From JBCCCJ01 sp039029315 (GTDB lineage Bacteria > Bacteroidota > Bacteroidia > J057): a stretch of 64,000 nt of DNA. Numbering within the stretch: the stretch's first letter is position 1; every line of letters begins with the position of its first letter. The stretch lies in the NCBI GenBank assembly GCA_039029315.1, contig JBCCGK010000041.1:27104-91103 (forward strand). Reading direction: 5' to 3'. This document shows positions 38,425-47,233 of the stretch, piece after piece. The notes under the pieces are model-generated. The model was given only the letters and a program-made list of their open reading frames with translations. It did no database searches and was not told the origin of the DNA. Made by a program: the position numbers and the translations under genes.

Positions 38425-39027
38425 TTAGGAATCTTTACATCCAAGGATCAGCCTTGCAACCGCTTTCATGGCTTTTCCTTGTGCGCCATAATCTGTTTTG
38501 TCATCTCTGATTCGCTCATAAAAATTGAATCCTTCGACCAGGGCGATCAAAAGGTGTGCACTTCTTCCTAAATCCTGTGGGGGAATGATGTGCGCTGCTT
38601 CTGCCAAGCTCAGTTCGTGCAGCAAATGGGCGTGAAATCCAGTATAATTGCGCTGATACCGTTCCCGGATTTTGGGATGATGAAAGATGAGAGGAAAACA
38701 ACTATAAAATACCTGCCCATTTTGCTGATCATCCCACTCAGACCCAAAAATGGTTGACAATACCTGATCTAATCGCTCCCCAGGATCTGAAATAGCCTCT
38801 AGCCTGGGCAAAAATGTCTGCTCATATTGCTCAATCATCCATTCGATCAAGGCATGGATCATTTCTTCCTTGGTTCGAAAATAGTGAATCAGCAAGCTCG
38901 AAGGCATGTCCATTCTCCGTGCAAGCCGGACCGTGGAGGCAGCCTCAAACCCTTCCTCATAAATGAGCTGAAATAAATGTTCAAGGATTTCTTTCCTGCG
39001 AATTGCAGCAATACTTTTTCTTCCCAT
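38425..39027 (-). CDS. TetR-family transcriptional regulator (paralog 2)
   Basis: A 200-residue protein with a TetR helix-turn-helix (RRKEILEHLFQLIYEEGFE..., SSLLIHYFRTKEEM) and an effector-binding helical domain. It is clearly related to the regulator at 37707 across the whole N-terminal third. It is divergent from the beta-helix/cytochrome pair starting at 39181, so it probably controls that pair and itself. Two tandem 20-bp repeats in the shared gap are candidate operators. Confidence 0.9.
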   Translation of the reverse strand: MGRKSIAAIRRKEILEHLFQLIYEEGFEAASTVRLARRMDMPSSLLIHYFRTKEEMIHALIEWMIEQYEQTFLPRLEAISDPGERLDQVLSTIFGSEWDDQQNGQVFYSCFPLIFHHPKIRERYQRNYTGFHAHLLHELSLAEAAHIIPPQDLGRSAHLLIALVEGFNFYERIRDDKTDYGAQGKAMKAVARLILGCKDS

Positions 39028-39087
39028 CGAAAGTTCTGTTTCTTATTGTACAGCAACATGAATAAATCTGTACATAAATCACAATAG

Positions 39088-39127
39088 ATAGAGCACTCTC
39101 TCAATAAATAGAGTACTTGCTCAATAA
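39088..39127. promoter_or_regulatory. Tandem 20-bp repeats in divergent promoter gap
   Basis: Two adjacent 20-bp units (39088-39107 and 39108-39127), both ATAGAG...CTCAATAA, differ at three positions. They lie between the divergent TetR paralog 2 start (39027) and the beta-helix ATG (39181). Each unit holds an imperfect dyad GAG...CTC. Cooperative operator for the adjacent TetR protein is the likely role. Confidence 0.5.
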
Positions 39128-39180
39128 ATAAAAATCCTGTATTTTTCGCAAAATTTTTCTTCACTACTGACAATTGTATC

Positions 39181-40410
39181 ATGAAATCAATCTTATATGT
39201 TCTGCTGATCAGTCTGTTTGGCATTCATACCCATATACTGTTTGGGCAAAATGACGCTGCAACTGACATTCGAAAATCTCTCCAGAAGCAATTTATCATG
39301 GCTGAGGAAGGGGACACCATTCGGATTCCAGCAGGGAACTTTTTCTCCGATGGGAGCATTTCTATGGATGAGAAAAAGAATGTTGTCATCATGGGAGCTG
39401 GAAAAGACAAAACCATTATCTCCTTCAAAAAGCAAAAAGAAGGAGCGGAAGGCATCAGAATCGCTAATTCTAAGAACATCAAAATTATGCACCTGACTAT
39501 TCAGGATGCCAAAGGCGATTTGATCAAGGTCATGGATACGGAAGGAATTGTCTTTTATGACATGAAGACCGAATGGACAGGCAAGCCCAAAACCAAAAAT
39601 GGGGCTTACGGTTTTTATCCTGTTAGTTGTTCCAATGTATTGATCGACAAATGTGATGCTATTGGTGCTTCAGATGCTGGGATCTATGTGGGACAATCTC
39701 ACAATATCGTTGTTCGCAACAGCACGGCCTATCACAATGTGGCAGGGATCGAAATCGAAAACTCTACCATGGCTGATGTATACAATTGCGAAGCCTATGA
39801 AAATACTGGAGGAATTCTGGTATTTGATTTGCCGGATTTGCCGAAGAAGCGTGGTGGAAATGTCAGGGTGTATGACAATCATGTTCATGACAATAACTAC
39901 CGCAACTTCGCACCCAAAGGAAATTCTGTCTCCTTTGTGCCTCCGGGAAGTGGGGTGATCATTTTGGCTGCCAGCGATGTCGATGTCTACAACAATAAGA
40001 TCATCAACAACCAGACTGCGTCAACCTCTATTGCCAGTTATTATTTCACAGAACGGCCAATCAATGACAAGGAATATTATCCATTTCCAACTCGAATCTA
40101 TATTCACGACAATGTATACGAGCGTAAGCGTAAAAAACCCATTCTGAAAAACAAGGTAGGTGCGCTGTTCTTTCTCAAGTTTAAAAAAGATGTCCCCCAC
40201 ATCCTCTTGGATGGCATTTTTGACCCAGAAACACTGGATGAAAGTGGGCAACTCAAAGACGAATTCAAAATCTGCGTTCGAAACAATGGAGATGCGGACT
40301 TTGTCAATCTGGATGCTGAACATGATTTTAAAGGTCTCTCTAAGGATGTCGCTCCCTTTGATTGTGAGCGTAATGAATTGAAAGCACCTGAATTGACAGC
40401 GAATAACTAA
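39181..40410 (+). CDS. Exported parallel beta-helix protein
   Basis: A 409-residue protein with a signal peptide (LYVLLISLFGIHTHILFGQ). It then has an N-terminal EEGDTIRIPAGNFFSDGSI segment and right-handed beta-helix coils (NVLIDKCDAIG, NIVVRNSTAYHNVAGIEIENS, ADVYNCEAYENTGGILVFD). This matches the beta-helix protein family commonly encoded next to an SO2930-type diheme cytochrome, which here starts 11 bp downstream. Joint action at the cell envelope is inferred from this recurring pairing; the substrate is unknown. Transcription is probably under the divergent TetR regulator. Confidence 0.85.
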   Translation: MKSILYVLLISLFGIHTHILFGQNDAATDIRKSLQKQFIMAEEGDTIRIPAGNFFSDGSISMDEKKNVVIMGAGKDKTIISFKKQKEGAEGIRIANSKNIKIMHLTIQDAKGDLIKVMDTEGIVFYDMKTEWTGKPKTKNGAYGFYPVSCSNVLIDKCDAIGASDAGIYVGQSHNIVVRNSTAYHNVAGIEIENSTMADVYNCEAYENTGGILVFDLPDLPKKRGGNVRVYDNHVHDNNYRNFAPKGNSVSFVPPGSGVIILAASDVDVYNNKIINNQTASTSIASYYFTERPINDKEYYPFPTRIYIHDNVYERKRKKPILKNKVGALFFLKFKKDVPHILLDGIFDPETLDESGQLKDEFKICVRNNGDADFVNLDAEHDFKGLSKDVAPFDCERNELKAPELTANN

Positions 40411-40421
40411 TCGACTGCCAC

Positions 40422-41468
40422 ATGTGGAGATATGTGTTGATCACCCTTGTTGTTACGATAGGATTGGGCTTTGTCCCAGGCAAGCCCGATCCTGTCAGAC
40501 AACAATATCCCAATCAGCTGAGTGAGTATGGATTTTTTGCAGGAAATATAGCGGATCAAATACCGGAAGAAGGAGTCGTTCCCTATGATCTGAACACGCC
40601 TTTGTTTTCTGATTATGCCGAAAAACTGCGCTTTGTGAAGTTGCCTGAAGGGGAGGCTGTTCCATACAATGAGACAGAAGTCCTCAACTTCCCTGTTGGA
40701 ACAGTCCTTATCAAGACCTTTTATTACCATACGGATGAACGAAAACCAGCCAAGGGTCGCAACCTTCTGGAGACACGCTTATTGATTCATGAGGAAGATG
40801 GCTGGACAGCTATTCCTTATCATTGGGATGACAAACAGACAGATGCATTTCTGGAAGTAGCTGGAGATACGAAGGATATCAAGTGGACCGATGCCTCTGG
40901 CAAGAAACGCAAGCTGGCCTACTCCATGCCGAATATGAACCAGTGTAAAGGCTGTCATAGCTATGATGGGGCCATGCGTCCTATTGGTCCATCTGCGAGA
41001 CAACTCAATGGTGACTTTGAGTATCGGGAAGGAACGGCCAATCAATTGGATAGTTGGGCAAAACGAGATATTCTGACAGATTTGCCAGAGGAGCAGGCAG
41101 AGATTCCCCGGATTGCTGTGTGGAATGATCCCTCTACTGGCAGCCTTGACCAGCGTGCACGTGCCTGGCTGGACATCAATTGTGCACACTGTCATAATCC
41201 ACACGGCCCTGCCAATACTTCGGGTTTCTTTCTCGATATCCATCAGACAGATCTGGGTGCATTGGGCGTCAACAAAACCCCAGTAGCAGCTGGACGCGGC
41301 TCAGGGGGATTCCTGTATGACATCCATCCCGGCAAACCAGAAAAATCTATTCTGATTCATCGTATGGAATCTGTCGATCCTGGCGTGATGATGCCAGAAG
41401 TGGGACGAAAACTGGTCCATGAAGAGGGGCTAGCCCTGATCAAGGATTGGATTAGAGAGATGAAGTAG
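40422..41468 (+). CDS. Diheme c-type cytochrome (SO2930/HNE_0200-like family)
   Basis: A 348-residue exported protein (N-terminal MWRYVLITLVVTIGLGFV). Two c-type heme sites are seen: CKGCH (175-179) and CAHCH (254-258). A late MMPEVGRK could supply a distal Met ligand. The N-terminal part (GVVPYDLNTPLFSDYAEKLRF, YNETEVLNFPVGTVLIKTFY) is characteristic of this cytochrome family. It is translated 11 bp after the beta-helix gene, and the pair recurs in many Proteobacteria and Bacteroidota. It presumably transfers electrons in the periplasm; donor and acceptor are unknown. Confidence 0.88.
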   Translation: MWRYVLITLVVTIGLGFVPGKPDPVRQQYPNQLSEYGFFAGNIADQIPEEGVVPYDLNTPLFSDYAEKLRFVKLPEGEAVPYNETEVLNFPVGTVLIKTFYYHTDERKPAKGRNLLETRLLIHEEDGWTAIPYHWDDKQTDAFLEVAGDTKDIKWTDASGKKRKLAYSMPNMNQCKGCHSYDGAMRPIGPSARQLNGDFEYREGTANQLDSWAKRDILTDLPEEQAEIPRIAVWNDPSTGSLDQRARAWLDINCAHCHNPHGPANTSGFFLDIHQTDLGALGVNKTPVAAGRGSGGFLYDIHPGKPEKSILIHRMESVDPGVMMPEVGRKLVHEEGLALIKDWIREMK

Positions 41469-41486
41469 GGTGGGAATATCCTAAAG

Positions 41487-41615
41487 GTAAGTAAGGGGAC
41501 AATCTTTGGGTTGATTTTGGGAATAAGGGAAATAATGGCTTGATTGGTAAGATTTCTCCCTTTTTTCCCCTATGCCCACTATATCCCTCACAAATAATTG
41601 TGTCCCCTTACTTAC
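41487..41615. repeat. MITE/REP-like element C with 15-bp terminal inverted repeats
   Basis: GTAAGTAAGGGGACA (41487-41501) and its exact complement (41601-41615) bound a 129-bp element. The interior contains imperfectly paired AAGGGAAAT and ATTTCTCCCTT. No ORF and no clear target duplication. It fills the gap between the diheme cytochrome and XisI genes. No second copy was noticed in the window. Confidence 0.7.
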
Positions 41616-41767
41616 TTATTTACCCAATGGGCTTATTTTTTGGTATTTGATAGGTGAAAATAGATTCTGACCTTCGTTTTGCTTGATTTATGGAGAATGA
41701 TTATCTTCTCCCATCTCTTATTGACTTGCAAGATATCTTCTGTTCTCACCAAAACCCATTTGCCAAA

Positions 41768-42115
41768 ATGGAAAAGAAAACCCATATCTCTCGTCAAACA
41801 ACAGCTATCTTCCAGGTAATCAAGGACTACGCAGACTACTTCAAACTGCCACAAGATTCCCTTTCCTATCAATTCATTCAGGACCCTATGGCTCATCACT
41901 ACCAATTGGTCCGACTAGGGTGGTACAATGGGAAGCGTGTGCATGTCGTGCTCTTTCATTTGGATCTGATCCATGACAAAATCTGGATTCAACTGGATCG
42001 AACGGAAGAAGGAATTGCCAATTGGTTGGTGGAGAGAGGCATTGAGAAATCCGAGATTGTATTGGCCTACTTTTCGCCAGCACATCGGAAACATACAGAA
42101 TTTGCAGTAGCATAG
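41768..42115 (+). CDS. XisI-like protein (fdxN excision controlling factor family), no XisH partner
   Basis: A protein of 115 residues from ATG 41768, which gives the usual XisI length; the frame from 41690 would add 26 residues read from the gap. Family features are clear: HHYQLVRLGWYNGKRVHVVLFHLDL, KIWIQLDRTEEGIANWLVERGI, IVLAYFSPAHRKHTEFAV. XisI proteins were named for heterocyst fdxN element excision in cyanobacteria and usually accompany XisH, a nuclease-like protein. No xisH is present within the window. Its present role in Bacteroidota is unknown. Confidence 0.82.
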   Translation: MEKKTHISRQTTAIFQVIKDYADYFKLPQDSLSYQFIQDPMAHHYQLVRLGWYNGKRVHVVLFHLDLIHDKIWIQLDRTEEGIANWLVERGIEKSEIVLAYFSPAHRKHTEFAVA

Positions 42116-42146
42116 CAGAAAGAATCCCAGGCTACAGCTTTTTCCG

Positions 42147-42154
42147 TATCTTTG
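42147..42154 (+). promoter_or_regulatory. -7 element TATCTTTG directly before ygiQ
   Basis: TATCTTTG fits TAnnTTTG perfectly and ends four bases before the ATG at 42159. The transcription start would fall on or near the start codon, leaving almost no leader. No good -33 element was found at 19 bp. Confidence 0.5.
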
Positions 42155-42158
42155 TGTT

Positions 42159-44030
42159 ATGATTCCTCAGCGTCCCATCACAGATTGGTTGCCCATTACC
42201 CAAAAGGAAGTCGACAAGCGCGGCTGGGAAGAACTGGATGTGGTCCTCATTTCGGGGGATGCCTATGTGGATCATCCCGCCTTTGGGCCTGCCGTCATTG
42301 GCAGAATTATCGAAGCAGCTGGCTATCGGGTAGCCATTGTTCCGCAACCCAACTGGCAAGATGACTTGCGGGATTTTAAGAAGTTTGGCAAACCCAGATT
42401 ATTCTTCGGCGTGACCTCTGGCTGTATGGACACCATGGTCAATCACTACACCGCCAACAAGCGACGAAGATCGACAGATGCCTATACGCCCGATGGCAAA
42501 GCAGGATTCCGCCCTGACTATGCGACCTCTGTCTATTGTAAGATCCTCAAAGAATTGTATCCGGATGTGCCCGTACTGATCGGTGGCATTGAAGCTTCGT
42601 TGCGGCGTGTCACCCACTACGACTATTGGGCCGACCAACTGTTTCCCAGCATCCTCGCAGACAGTGGTGCAGATATGCTTGTGTATGGCATGGGCGAACA
42701 ATCCTTGTACGAGATTTTGCACCTCCTCAACAAGGGGGTTCCTTTTTCTTCTCTTCGCACCATCAAGCAAACAGGATTTTTGTTGAATTCGGATGAGAAT
42801 CTGCCCAAGAACAAACAATGGACGGATGTGGAGATTGCCTCTCATGATAGCTGTTTGAAGGACAAAATGGCCTTTGCAGCCAACTTCAAAATCATCGAAC
42901 AGGAATCCAATAAAGTCCAGGCAAGAAGAATTATTCAGAACATTGGAGACAAAACCCTGGTGATCAATCCGCCCTTTCCTCCCATGTCTGAAAAGGATAT
43001 AGACCATTCTTTCGATTTGGCATATACCCGTCTGCCTCATCCCAAATACAAAAAACGTGGGCCTATCCCGGCCTATGAAATGATCAAATTTTCGGTCAAT
43101 ATGCATCGGGGATGTTTTGGAGGATGTAGTTTTTGTACCATTTCGGCACATCAGGGAAAATTCATCGCTTCACGATCCAAAGATTCCATCCTCAAAGAGG
43201 TGGATGAGATCACCAAAATGCCTGACTTCAAAGGGTATATCAGTGATCTGGGAGGCCCGTCCGCCAATATGTACAAAATGAAAGGCAAGGTGCAGGAGAT
43301 TTGTGATCGTTGCACAGCGCCTTCCTGTATCCATCCTGTCGTGTGCCATAATCTGGATACCAGTCATAAACCCATGACTGAAATTTATCAAGAAGCTGCT
43401 GCCCATGACAAGGTCAAAAAAGCCTTTGTCAGCAGTGGAATCCGATACGACTTATTGGTAGATTCCTACAACAAGCAAGCGGACAAGGATGACCTGGAGG
43501 AATACATGGACAATCTGGTGGAGAACCACATTGCCGGTCGACTCAAAGTAGCTCCTGAACATACCTCAGATGCGACCCTCAAAGTCATGCGCAAGCCTTC
43601 TTTCAAACATTTTCATGAATTCAAGAAGCGCTTTGACCGACTCAACCGCAAGCACAAGAAGGACCAACCATTGATTCCCTATTTTATCTCCTCTCATCCA
43701 GGCTGCGAAGAAGTAGACATGGCCAATCTCGCCTGCGAAACCAAAGATATGGGGTTCCAATTAGAGCAAGTGCAGGGATTTACCCCAACACCGATGACGG
43801 TTGCAACCATCATCTACTATACAGGTGTACATCCTTATACCCTTCAGCCAGTCTATACAGCCAAGACCCGGGAAGAAAAACGCAACCAGCACCTCTTTTT
43901 CTTTTGGTACAAAAAAGAAAACCGCCAGAAAATTAAGGACAAACTCCTTCGAATTGGCCAATCAAAAATGGTAGACAAACTGCTGGGACGAGAATCACAA
44001 GGCAGAACTTCCAAAAAGAGAAGACGCTAA
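42159..44030 (+). CDS. YgiQ family radical SAM protein
   Basis: A 623-residue protein, normal for YgiQ. The N-terminal domain has the family sequences LISGDAYVDHPAFGPAVIGR and YDYWADQLFPSI. The radical SAM cluster motif is CFGGCSFC (Cys319, Cys323, Cys326), which binds a 4Fe-4S cluster and S-adenosylmethionine. GGPSANMY and RLKVAPEHTSD follow in the usual order, and the C-terminus ends in Lys/Arg. The reaction catalysed by YgiQ is not established. It is encoded alone, with a -7 element directly at its start. Confidence 0.95.
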   Translation: MIPQRPITDWLPITQKEVDKRGWEELDVVLISGDAYVDHPAFGPAVIGRIIEAAGYRVAIVPQPNWQDDLRDFKKFGKPRLFFGVTSGCMDTMVNHYTANKRRRSTDAYTPDGKAGFRPDYATSVYCKILKELYPDVPVLIGGIEASLRRVTHYDYWADQLFPSILADSGADMLVYGMGEQSLYEILHLLNKGVPFSSLRTIKQTGFLLNSDENLPKNKQWTDVEIASHDSCLKDKMAFAANFKIIEQESNKVQARRIIQNIGDKTLVINPPFPPMSEKDIDHSFDLAYTRLPHPKYKKRGPIPAYEMIKFSVNMHRGCFGGCSFCTISAHQGKFIASRSKDSILKEVDEITKMPDFKGYISDLGGPSANMYKMKGKVQEICDRCTAPSCIHPVVCHNLDTSHKPMTEIYQEAAAHDKVKKAFVSSGIRYDLLVDSYNKQADKDDLEEYMDNLVENHIAGRLKVAPEHTSDATLKVMRKPSFKHFHEFKKRFDRLNRKHKKDQPLIPYFISSHPGCEEVDMANLACETKDMGFQLEQVQGFTPTPMTVATIIYYTGVHPYTLQPVYTAKTREEKRNQHLFFFWYKKENRQKIKDKLLRIGQSKMVDKLLGRESQGRTSKKRRR

Positions 44031-44088
44031 TACCACCTAATCTGAAATTGTTGATAAAGGTGCTGCAAGACAGTACTTTATCATCTTA

Positions 44089-44163
44089 TTACGAAACAAT
44101 TCGTAAATAAATTTGCATTTACGAACTCTTTCGTATATACTTGTTCTACGAAATGATTCGTAA
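44089..44163. promoter_or_regulatory. Three BlaI-type operators
   Basis: Three 18-bp dyads TTACGAA-ACAA-TTCGTAA (44089-44106), TTACGAACTCTTTCGTAT (44119-44136) and CTACGAAATGATTCGTAA (44146-44163) share the half-site TACGAA/TTCGTA. Their spacing is 30 and 27 bp, and the last ends 20 bp before the blaI-like ATG (44184). A -7-like TAAATTTG (44108-44115) lies between the first two. The BlaI-family protein encoded next is the obvious ligand, repressing its own operon. Confidence 0.82.
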
Positions 44164-44183
44164 TAAAGTCTAATTTATTTTTT

Positions 44184-44564
44184 ATGCTACCCAAACCTAC
44201 CGATGGAGAACTCGCCATTCTTCGGATTCTGTGGCAACAGGGCGCATCCACAGTTCGCACTGTCAATGATGCGCTGAATCTGAAACGGGATGTGGGCTAC
44301 ACCACTACCTTGAAGATCATGCAAATCATGTTTGAAAAGGGATTGCTGGATCGAGAGAAGGCAGGTAAAACCCACATCTATCACCCGCTAATAGAAGAGG
44401 AGGAAGCCCAAACACAATTGCTGGACAAACTCATGGACACTGCCTTTCAGGGATCGGCCAAAAAACTGATCATGAGAGCCCTTGGCAATCGTCGTTCTTC
44501 GCAAGAAGAGCTAGATGAAATTCGTAAGTACCTGGATCAAATTTCTAAAGAAAACAAAGACTAA
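44184..44564 (+). CDS. BlaI/MecI/CopY-family repressor
   Basis: A 126-residue winged-helix protein. The DNA-binding half (PTDGELAILRILWQQGASTVRTV, VGYTTTLKIMQIMFEKGLL, KTHIYHPL) and the C-terminal dimerisation helices (SAKKLIMRALG) are typical. In the family, the repressor is cleaved or released by a membrane metalloprotease of the M56/BlaR1 type, here encoded 12 bp downstream. Three TACGAA dyads precede it. The controlled genes beyond the operon are unknown; no beta-lactamase is adjacent. Confidence 0.93.
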   Translation: MLPKPTDGELAILRILWQQGASTVRTVNDALNLKRDVGYTTTLKIMQIMFEKGLLDREKAGKTHIYHPLIEEEEAQTQLLDKLMDTAFQGSAKKLIMRALGNRRSSQEELDEIRKYLDQISKENKD

Positions 44565-44576
44565 TCTCCCACAATC

Positions 44577-46952
44577 ATGCTAGAATTTATTCTTCAATTG
44601 TCCCAGACCACCTGGGCAGAAATACTTGGCTGGACCCTGATTCATAGCTTATGGCAAGGTAGCTTGATTGCCATCTTGTTGGTACTGGGGCTAAGGCTGT
44701 TTGGAATTCGTTCAGCTCAGACCCGATATACCCTGGCCCTGGCCGCATTGTTGTTGATTCCCATCAGTTCGATCCTGACCATGATGAGTGAACGAACGCA
44801 AACACATCAATTGCTCTCTCAGCATACGGGAGTGCCCACGATTGAAGCGCTTACGCCTTCCGAACAACAGAGTACGCTTCAACAAAGACAGGAGACATCT
44901 GCCTTCTGGATGCTCGATCGCTTCTTTTCGCTGGATTGGCGGACCTGGATCAGTGTCTTACCCTTCTTCTGGATTCCTGGCGTATTGTTTTTTTCCATCA
45001 GGAGCCTTGGAGGAATGTGGTATGCTCAGCGAATCCGCCATATGGGCAGCAAGGCCTCTGCAAATATCTGGCAGGAGAAGATAAAGGACTTGGCTCAATA
45101 CCTGGGCATTAGTCCCATCCCGGAACTTCGGATGACCCGTCTGTTGCGAAGTCCTGTGGTGATTGGACACTTCCGACCCGTAATTCTGATGCCATTGTCC
45201 ATGCTGAGTGGCCTGACGCCTGATCAGATAGAAGCCATTTTGACACATGAAATGGCGCATATCTATCGCAGGGATTATTTGGTGAATATCCTTCAGACAG
45301 GCATAGAGACACTTTTCTTCTTCCATCCTGCCATCTGGTGGATCTCCAACCTGATCCGAACAGAAAGAGAGCATTGCTGTGACGATGTTGCAGTCAAGCT
45401 TTCAGGTAAGCCTCTGGAATATGCTCAGGCTTTGGCTGAGTTGGAAGCGAGCTATCTTTCAGCACCCAAGCTGTCTCTTGCATTAGATGGACATAGAAAA
45501 CCCTTGTTTCGGAGGATTCAGCGCTTACTTCAACCCGAACAAAGAAACACGGGAGGATTCAGTCATGTGCTCATGATTGTGATGTTGGGAGTATTGATGA
45601 GTAGCATGGCAGATTTCTCTCCCTTACCGCCTACATCGGGTAAGCAGGATCTTGTGATTCCTCCAATAGATAGCCTGTCTGTGGGAGTAGAAGAACAGTC
45701 TCCTGAGTCCGATACCGTCCCCTTGACCATGGATTTTCAACAAATGGATAGTCTGCCTGCTCTTGAGCTTTCGGGAGTCGAAACCAGCCCTCTCTCTCCC
45801 ACAGCTGGCAGTTTTGACTCCACGACTCCCACTCTTCTGCTCATCGAAGAGATACCGCCAGCTCCTCCTCTGATTTTTCCTTTTCAATCTATCAGCTTAC
45901 CAAGAGGAAGCCAGGAGGAGCAGCGGCAATTTCTCAGTGAGATGGAACGAAAGTGGGAAGCGATTCTCTTCTATTGGGAACATGATCTAAAGGTCTGGTT
46001 CAAGGAGTTCAAAAGAGGGGTGACCGCTCTCTATATGAAGGAAGTGGATGAGGAAACCTGGAACAGAATGGGTAGTCAACACTGGCAGAACAAGATACAA
46101 GCCGAAATAAATAAAGAAAGAAATCGTGCGCTGGAGCAAGCTTACCAAATCCAGCAGGAGGCCAGCTTAACATTTGAGCGTCTCAGAAGACAACTAAATG
46201 AATCGAGCAGTCTGACCCCCAATGATCAGCTTGAAAAAGAGCGATCAAGGTTGGTTGAGGAAAAATCGAGAAAAGACCAATTATATCTGCTGGAACAGGA
46301 ACTTAAACGACTTGAGGAACTGTTTTATAAAAAGATCAAGGAACCAAAAAGTGAGAAACGAATGGAGGAGGCCCTTGAGCTGTTTCGAGAGGTGGGAAAA
46401 AAGAAAGATGCCCTAACATCTATTCAACAAAAGCAGGAAATCAGAGAACTGGCAGAAGCAATCGAAAAGATGTCAAGAGAAAAGCAAGCCTTGCAACAAC
46501 CAGCGATTGACAAAATGAAAGCAGAGTTGGAATTGAAAGAGGCAGCGACTAGACAACAAGAGGAGATGGAAGACCTTCTCAAAAAGCTGGAAGCAATTCA
46601 AGCTTCCGTTGCTTATCAGAAGATGGAAGAAAAAAAGAAAGAAGAAGAACGGGAGGCCATTATGGGTGCCTTGCCAACTGAATTGTACAAAACGTACAAA
46701 AATATGGGAAATTTTCAGTTGGCACTCTCCCGCTCTCTGGTGCATGATGGTCTCGTCAAACCTTTTGTGAAGACCATCCGAATCACAGCAACTCGAACAG
46801 GATTGAAAGTCAATGGCCGCAAACTCAGCAAGCGGGAAAGTTCGTATTACAAAGAATATATCGAAAAGAATGGCATCAAAATGAGTCACGGCACAACTCT
46901 GAGAATCACCAACAATCAGAGCAAAAAAAGACAGAGATCTGGATCAGACTGA
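44577..46952 (+). CDS. M56 (BlaR1-type) membrane metallopeptidase with long coiled C-terminus
   Basis: A 791-residue protein. Membrane helices occur at about 16-42, 51-70, 125-145 and near 325-345. The zinc-protease motif HEMAH (224-228) and the downstream EREHCCDDVAV (263-273) are the M56 signature. After the last helix comes a proline-rich linker and a region of about 330 residues rich in Glu/Lys/Gln coiled coil (SQEEQRQFLSEMERKWEAIL, EKMSREKQALQQ), ending with a basic domain. There is no penicillin-binding sensor domain, so the signal differs from that of BlaR1. It probably cleaves the BlaI-like partner upstream when triggered. Family A copy 4 follows the gene by 125 bp. Confidence 0.9.
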   Translation: MLEFILQLSQTTWAEILGWTLIHSLWQGSLIAILLVLGLRLFGIRSAQTRYTLALAALLLIPISSILTMMSERTQTHQLLSQHTGVPTIEALTPSEQQSTLQQRQETSAFWMLDRFFSLDWRTWISVLPFFWIPGVLFFSIRSLGGMWYAQRIRHMGSKASANIWQEKIKDLAQYLGISPIPELRMTRLLRSPVVIGHFRPVILMPLSMLSGLTPDQIEAILTHEMAHIYRRDYLVNILQTGIETLFFFHPAIWWISNLIRTEREHCCDDVAVKLSGKPLEYAQALAELEASYLSAPKLSLALDGHRKPLFRRIQRLLQPEQRNTGGFSHVLMIVMLGVLMSSMADFSPLPPTSGKQDLVIPPIDSLSVGVEEQSPESDTVPLTMDFQQMDSLPALELSGVETSPLSPTAGSFDSTTPTLLLIEEIPPAPPLIFPFQSISLPRGSQEEQRQFLSEMERKWEAILFYWEHDLKVWFKEFKRGVTALYMKEVDEETWNRMGSQHWQNKIQAEINKERNRALEQAYQIQQEASLTFERLRRQLNESSSLTPNDQLEKERSRLVEEKSRKDQLYLLEQELKRLEELFYKKIKEPKSEKRMEEALELFREVGKKKDALTSIQQKQEIRELAEAIEKMSREKQALQQPAIDKMKAELELKEAATRQQEEMEDLLKKLEAIQASVAYQKMEEKKKEEEREAIMGALPTELYKTYKNMGNFQLALSRSLVHDGLVKPFVKTIRITATRTGLKVNGRKLSKRESSYYKEYIEKNGIKMSHGTTLRITNNQSKKRQRSGSD

Positions 46953-47076
46953 TTGTTCCGCGAAAGACGCAAAGCTTGCTACGACTAATATAGACAGGTA
47001 AAAAGCTTAGGACCCTGTGTAAAAAGGTTCTTTTTATCACCATTGACCTCCCCTTTCGCCTTGGTGCCCCTCCTGA

Positions 47077-47233
47077 GAGACTGTTTGGAAATCTGTTACT
47101 TATTTTTTGTATGCGTATTCCTCATTCTGCGGCTTTTTTTGTTCCCATAGCACCACTATGAGAACAAAAAAGGGCCTTAACTGAGAAAAAAATACCCCAT
47201 AAAAATTCTCAGCACAGATTCCAAAACAGTCTC
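47077..47233 (+). mobile_element. MITE-like repeat family A, copy 4
   Basis: 157 bp, with a 4-bp internal deletion relative to copies 1 and 2. The ends are GAGACTGTTTGG and CCAAAACAGTCTC, flanked by TGA (47074-47076) and TCA (47234-47236). The central GTTCCCATAG/CTATGAGAAC hairpin with T/A runs is intact. The right flank TCA is the TGA stop codon of the minus-strand DUF2911 gene. The copy separates the 3' ends of that gene and the convergent M56 gene. Confidence 0.87.
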
